Assembly (NCBI GenBank): GCA_021775735.1
Contig: JAJFHG010000053.1
Location: 1-47,786, forward strand
Length of the DNA: 47,786 nucleotides
Source: Hyphomicrobiaceae bacterium
Lineage (GTDB): Bacteria > Pseudomonadota > Alphaproteobacteria > Rhizobiales > Hyphomicrobiaceae
Reading direction: 5' to 3'
Of the stretch, positions 45,227 through 47,786 are shown piece by piece. The notes beneath the pieces were generated by a model, which worked only from the letters and a program-made list of their open reading frames with translations, did no database searches and was not told the DNA's origin. Each line of letters opens with the position of its first letter. The first letter of the stretch is position 1. A program made the translations under genes and the position numbers.

Positions 45227-45265
45227 GCTATAGAGAAACGCTATAGAGTTCATTATGTTATAGAT
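45227..45265 (+). repeat. Three short direct repeats, GCTATAGAG type
   Basis: GCTATAGAG occurs at 45227-45235 and 45240-45248, and a variant GTTATAGAT at 45257-45265, in the gap between the divergent sigma factor and redoxin genes. Regular 13- and 17-bp spacing suggests binding sites for a regulator, or fortuitous -10-like strings. Confidence 0.4.
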
Positions 45266-45353
45266 TATCGAGCGCGCTTCAGCGCTTTGTTGGAACAAAA
45301 GTTCAAAAACAACATTCGATCAATTGGCGAACGAATACGCGGTGGCCGTACGA

Positions 45354-46058
45354 ATGAACGAGTCAAACTTAAAAGAAATACTGACAAATGCGTGGAAACG
45401 CGCCGAGGCATTGGATGCGCCACTGAATGAGCGCATGGCGCTCTATGTTTCTGAGACACGGAAAGTGTTGCCGAACTTGATTGCGTCGTACGACGAGTTT
45501 GTGAGTTCTCTGCGTACACTTGATGCCGGAATGAGCTGTCCGGCTGTTGGGGAGGTGTTGCCGGAATTTATACTGCCCAATACTGATGGATCGCTGGTTC
45601 AGTTGTCTAAGCTTCTTAAATGGGGGCCGCTTGTCATTAGTTTTAACCGTGGTCATTGGTGTCCATACTGCAAAATGGAGCTACGGACACTGGCACGCAA
45701 GGAACCTGAACTTGCAGACATTGGTGCAAAGATTGTCTCCATTGTCCCAGAGATTTCTGAGTTTTCAGAGAAAATGAAAGGGCTGAACGAGTTGCCATTT
45801 GAGATCCTTACAGACATGGATCTTGAATATTCGGATTCCATTGGCCTGGCGACCGTTGTTCCCGATAACATAAGAGAATTTTACATCCAGTCAGGAATAA
45901 ACCTTCCTGTATACCAAGGTGTCAAGCGATGGGTGCTGCCAATTCCAGCTACAATAGTTGTCGGTCAGGACGGCATAGTTAGAGCCCGTTTTGTAGATCC
46001 AGATTTTCGCTGTCGAATGGAAATTTCTGATATCAAAGCTGGTGTAAACGCCAGTTAG
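45354..46058 (+). CDS. Peroxiredoxin-like AhpC/TSA redoxin
   Basis: A 234-residue thioredoxin-fold protein of the AhpC/TSA-Redoxin superfamily. After an unusual helical N-terminal extension of about 58 residues comes the fold with LPEFILPNTDGSLVQLSKL, the active site GHWCPYCKMELRTL (Cys103 and Cys106, a CPYC pair), VSIVPEISEFSEKM, and PIPATIVVGQDGIVRARFVD. The CXXC pattern resembles alkylhydroperoxide-reductase-like proteins, reducing peroxides or disulfides; the partner is unknown. ATG 45354 is chosen over TTG 45324. A second copy of this family lies at the right window edge. Redox stress context with the ECF factor is inferred. Confidence 0.8.
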   Translation: MNESNLKEILTNAWKRAEALDAPLNERMALYVSETRKVLPNLIASYDEFVSSLRTLDAGMSCPAVGEVLPEFILPNTDGSLVQLSKLLKWGPLVISFNRGHWCPYCKMELRTLARKEPELADIGAKIVSIVPEISEFSEKMKGLNELPFEILTDMDLEYSDSIGLATVVPDNIREFYIQSGINLPVYQGVKRWVLPIPATIVVGQDGIVRARFVDPDFRCRMEISDIKAGVNAS

Positions 46059-46197
46059 AAATTCACGAATTTGAACAGGACTGATCGGCGCCTATGTTCA
46101 TTGTTTTTTTCGGGCGGTCGCGCGTAAAATTTTCAAAAAATTGAAGCCTCCTTTGAAGTCTAGCGGCATTGTGCGATCGGTGGCGCAATTTCATCTG

Positions 46198-46301
46198 TAA
46201 AAAACCGCCCGGCGAGGGGGGGGTGCCGGGCGGTGCAGTTTGCGATGGGCCGCGTCGGGGGACGAGGGAGGGAGGAAGGACGCGATACCTCAAATCGCCT
46301 G
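46198..46301 (-). ncRNA. Candidate CU-rich small RNA
   Basis: Read on the minus strand, TATAAA (46313-46308) could be a -10, placing a start near 46301; no good -35 is visible. The body contains the CU-rich run 46280-46261 (TCCTTCCTCCCTCCCTCG), complementary to Shine-Dalgarno sites, as in alphaproteobacterial CCUCC-motif sRNAs. It ends in a 10-bp GC hairpin and six T. A trans-acting riboregulator is plausible; expression is inferred only. Confidence 0.45.
46199..46234 (-). terminator. Rho-independent terminator on the minus strand
   Basis: ACCGCCCGGC (minus strand 46234-46225) pairs with GCCGGGCGGT (46213-46204) around an 11-nt C-rich loop; six T lie at 46204-46199. The T-run is on the minus-strand side, so it ends a minus-strand transcript rather than the redoxin gene, although the stem could also slow plus-strand RNA polymerase. 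Confidence 0.8.
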
Positions 46302-46522
46302 GGGAGCTTTATAGACAACGTCGGTTGGAATACTTGATTTGATACCGTGTATGCTGAGTGCTTTGTGCGCTGTAGGGGTGTGCAAAAACTTTAATGGTAG
46401 CAGACGGCACTTGGAAATATTGATTGGCTTTCGGTTTGATAGCCTTATGCTATAAGTATATCGTCAATTTTGGTTGCAAGTTTTCCAATACCTTTTGTCG
46501 ACTCCAGCGCCGGAGCCCACCA

Positions 46523-47434
46523 ATGGAAATGCATCAGGTGAGATATTTTCTCGCTGTGGCTAAGGAGCTGAACTTTACCCACGCTGCGGAAGCCTGCCAC
46601 GTTGCCCAGCCTTCACTCAGTCGCGCCATACAAAAACTCGAAGCGGAATTGGGCGGTCAACTGTTTCGACGTGAACGCGGTCTTACTCACCTGACCGAAC
46701 TTGGCCGCTTAATGATCCCACCGTTAACGCGATGCTTCGAAAGCGCAATTGCGGCCAAAGACCTGGCCGCCAAATTCAAAAAAGGCGGTTCCGAGCCACT
46801 GCGGATCGCCATCTCAAATTCTATTGATCTAGAATTATTGCAATCTTCGCTTTCGGAACTTGTACGCGTGTTTCCACGCCTAGACCTTCAGCTATTGCGC
46901 GGATCGGCAGGGGAGACCGCGGCGCGACTGAAGGATGGCAATGCAGAAGTGGCGCTAGCTTGTCCACTTTCGGACAGCTGGGAACGATTGGATTCGTGGG
47001 AATTATTTTGTGAGGGTTTTCAGCTCGTCGCACACAGCTCACATGCAGTCTTCAAGCAAAATGCTATCACGCTTGAGCAGCTTCGCGATGTGCGTTTAGT
47101 GCCGCGCCGCTATTGCGAGCAATTTGAAGCATTGGCAAAGGTGTTGGCAGAGGCAGATGTCAAACATGAAGAATTGGATATTGCGGACTCTGATCAGGAT
47201 TTGAGCGCATTGCTTTCGACCAATATAGGAGCCAGCATCATGCCCGAGAGTTCCCGTCTAAAAAGCGAACAGCGGGCAATAAAAATACATGATCTCGAAT
47301 TGAGCCGGCCTGTCGTACTTTACGCTGTCGCAGGTCGGAAACGAACGCAAGCCGCAACCAGTTTTCTAAATCTTTTACGCTCAGCCAATTGGAAAACCAT
47401 GACCAAGCAACAGCTGTCGAAGACAGACAATTGA
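46523..47434 (+). CDS. LysR-family transcriptional regulator
   Basis: A 303-residue LysR-type regulator. The N-terminal winged HTH is MHQVRYFLAVAKELNFTHAA with recognition helix QPSLSRAIQKLEAELGGQLF (about 29-48); the rest is the periplasmic-binding-like effector domain, ending at about 300. ATG 46523 is chosen because it places the HTH at residue 3 as usual. It is convergent with the partial redoxin at the window edge and downstream of the first redoxin, consistent with redox or detoxification control (inference). The effector is unknown. Confidence 0.88.
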   Translation: MEMHQVRYFLAVAKELNFTHAAEACHVAQPSLSRAIQKLEAELGGQLFRRERGLTHLTELGRLMIPPLTRCFESAIAAKDLAAKFKKGGSEPLRIAISNSIDLELLQSSLSELVRVFPRLDLQLLRGSAGETAARLKDGNAEVALACPLSDSWERLDSWELFCEGFQLVAHSSHAVFKQNAITLEQLRDVRLVPRRYCEQFEALAKVLAEADVKHEELDIADSDQDLSALLSTNIGASIMPESSRLKSEQRAIKIHDLELSRPVVLYAVAGRKRTQAATSFLNLLRSANWKTMTKQQLSKTDN

Positions 47435-47446
47435 GGTCGTCGTGCC

Positions 47447-47786
47447 TCAAGACGTACGCAAAGCACTTCGTATCGCTTCAATTGTCATGCGGCGGCGAAA
47501 ATCCGGATCAATGTGAGCGGCGATAATTTTTCCGTTTGTGCCCACAACCAGGGTCGCAGGAATAGGTAGCAGCCAGGCCTCATTTCCGTGTCTGCGGGCA
47601 AGATCAATACCCATTTTGTTTTTGTAAAGGTCTTTAACTTCATCGCCAGTGAAAACAGCAAGACCGAGCGAAAGTACAAAACCTAAATCAACATCCACGA
47701 GAATCTTAAATGGCAATGCGTTGGACTCAATCAAATTGGCCGCGAATTCACCCGTATCAGGAACAATTGAGACAATTTGAGCGCCC
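47447..47786 (-). CDS. Peroxiredoxin-like redoxin, second paralogue, 5' end cut by the window
   Basis: The 3' part of a minus-strand gene that runs off the right edge; at least 112 codons are in the window. The visible frame reads GAQIVSIVPDTGEFAAN at the edge, then LIESNALPFKILVDVDLGFV, LLPIPATLVVGTNGKIIAAH and HIDPDFRRRMTIEAIRSALR. This matches residues from the VSIVPEISEF segment onward of the redoxin at 45354-46058, so it is a paralogue; the CPYC site would lie beyond the window. It is convergent with the LysR gene, 12 nt apart. Confidence 0.8.
   Translation of the reverse strand, partial: GAQIVSIVPDTGEFAANLIESNALPFKILVDVDLGFVLSLGLAVFTGDEVKDLYKNKMGIDLARRHGNEAWLLPIPATLVVGTNGKIIAAHIDPDFRRRMTIEAIRSALRTS

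Larger units (their letters stand above)
46059..46522. other. Redoxin-LysR intergenic region with a candidate small RNA
   Basis: A 464-bp gap. It holds a candidate minus-strand small RNA with a strong terminator (listed separately). The rest is AT-rich without a supported gene; in-frame codons upstream of the LysR ATG at 46523 are not conserved in type. Confidence 0.5.

Noticed and set aside
46063-46293. 76-codon minus-strand frame in the redoxin-LysR gap
   Set aside because: It runs through the strong terminator hairpin and the CU-rich region, better explained as a non-coding RNA.

Overview
The window looks like a chromosomal segment of an alphaproteobacterium. The main reasons are a circularly permuted two-piece tmRNA at the left edge (minus strand, tag ANDNEAFAVAA), the housekeeping runs thyA-folA, hflK-hflC-DUF2065-degP, serB/miaA-ilvB-ilvN-ilvC-leuA and mreB-mreC-mreD-mrdA-rodA, and the envelope and regulator families present. 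I cannot name a genus from sequence alone; a Rhodospirillales-like or Rhizobiales-like lineage is a guess.

Left part (1-20.2 kb), fairly GC-rich and CTG-leucine biased: tmRNA; an endonuclease/exonuclease/phosphatase-fold protein; an orphan Tat-type ABC substrate-binding protein divergent from a MocR-type (GntR-aminotransferase) regulator; thyA-folA for dTMP/tetrahydrofolate; an SRPBCC protein; an EamA transporter; a PLP-dependent threonine/serine dehydratase; a PAS-type protein; an FMN alpha-hydroxyacid dehydrogenase behind the Mrp/ApbC Fe-S carrier; the membrane quality-control set hflK-hflC-DUF2065-degP; a MATE exporter; serB and miaA.

Middle part (20.2-35.7 kb): branched-chain amino acid synthesis (ilvB, an unexpected small exported protein, ilvN, a DUF1190 lipoprotein on the other strand, ilvC, then leuA behind a leucine-rich leader peptide), a beta-barrel protein, the rod-shape and elongation operon mreB-mreC-mreD-mrdA-rodA, and a porin closed by a strong terminator. 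Codon usage changes inside ilvB near 20.2 kb and stays changed downstream, which suggests a recombination joint or an assembly chimera.

Island (about 35.70-38.31 kb): directly after tRNA-Lys(CTT), an AT-rich 2.6-kb segment is bounded by a roughly 48-nt direct repeat of the tRNA 3' half. It carries three unrecognised genes joined by two identical 8-nt overlaps; the last has PIN-nuclease-like residues. No integrase is present. This compact, tRNA-targeted cassette is the best candidate for an undescribed system (defence or toxin-antitoxin type, inferred only).

Right part (38.4-47.8 kb), accessory in character: a DUF1295 membrane protein, a homocysteine S-methyltransferase-like enzyme, three small unknown genes, an OmpA-family protein, palindromic repeats, an orphan ECF sigma factor, a thioredoxin-fold redoxin, a candidate CU-rich small RNA with a strong terminator, a LysR regulator, and the 3' part of a second redoxin paralogue cut by the window edge.
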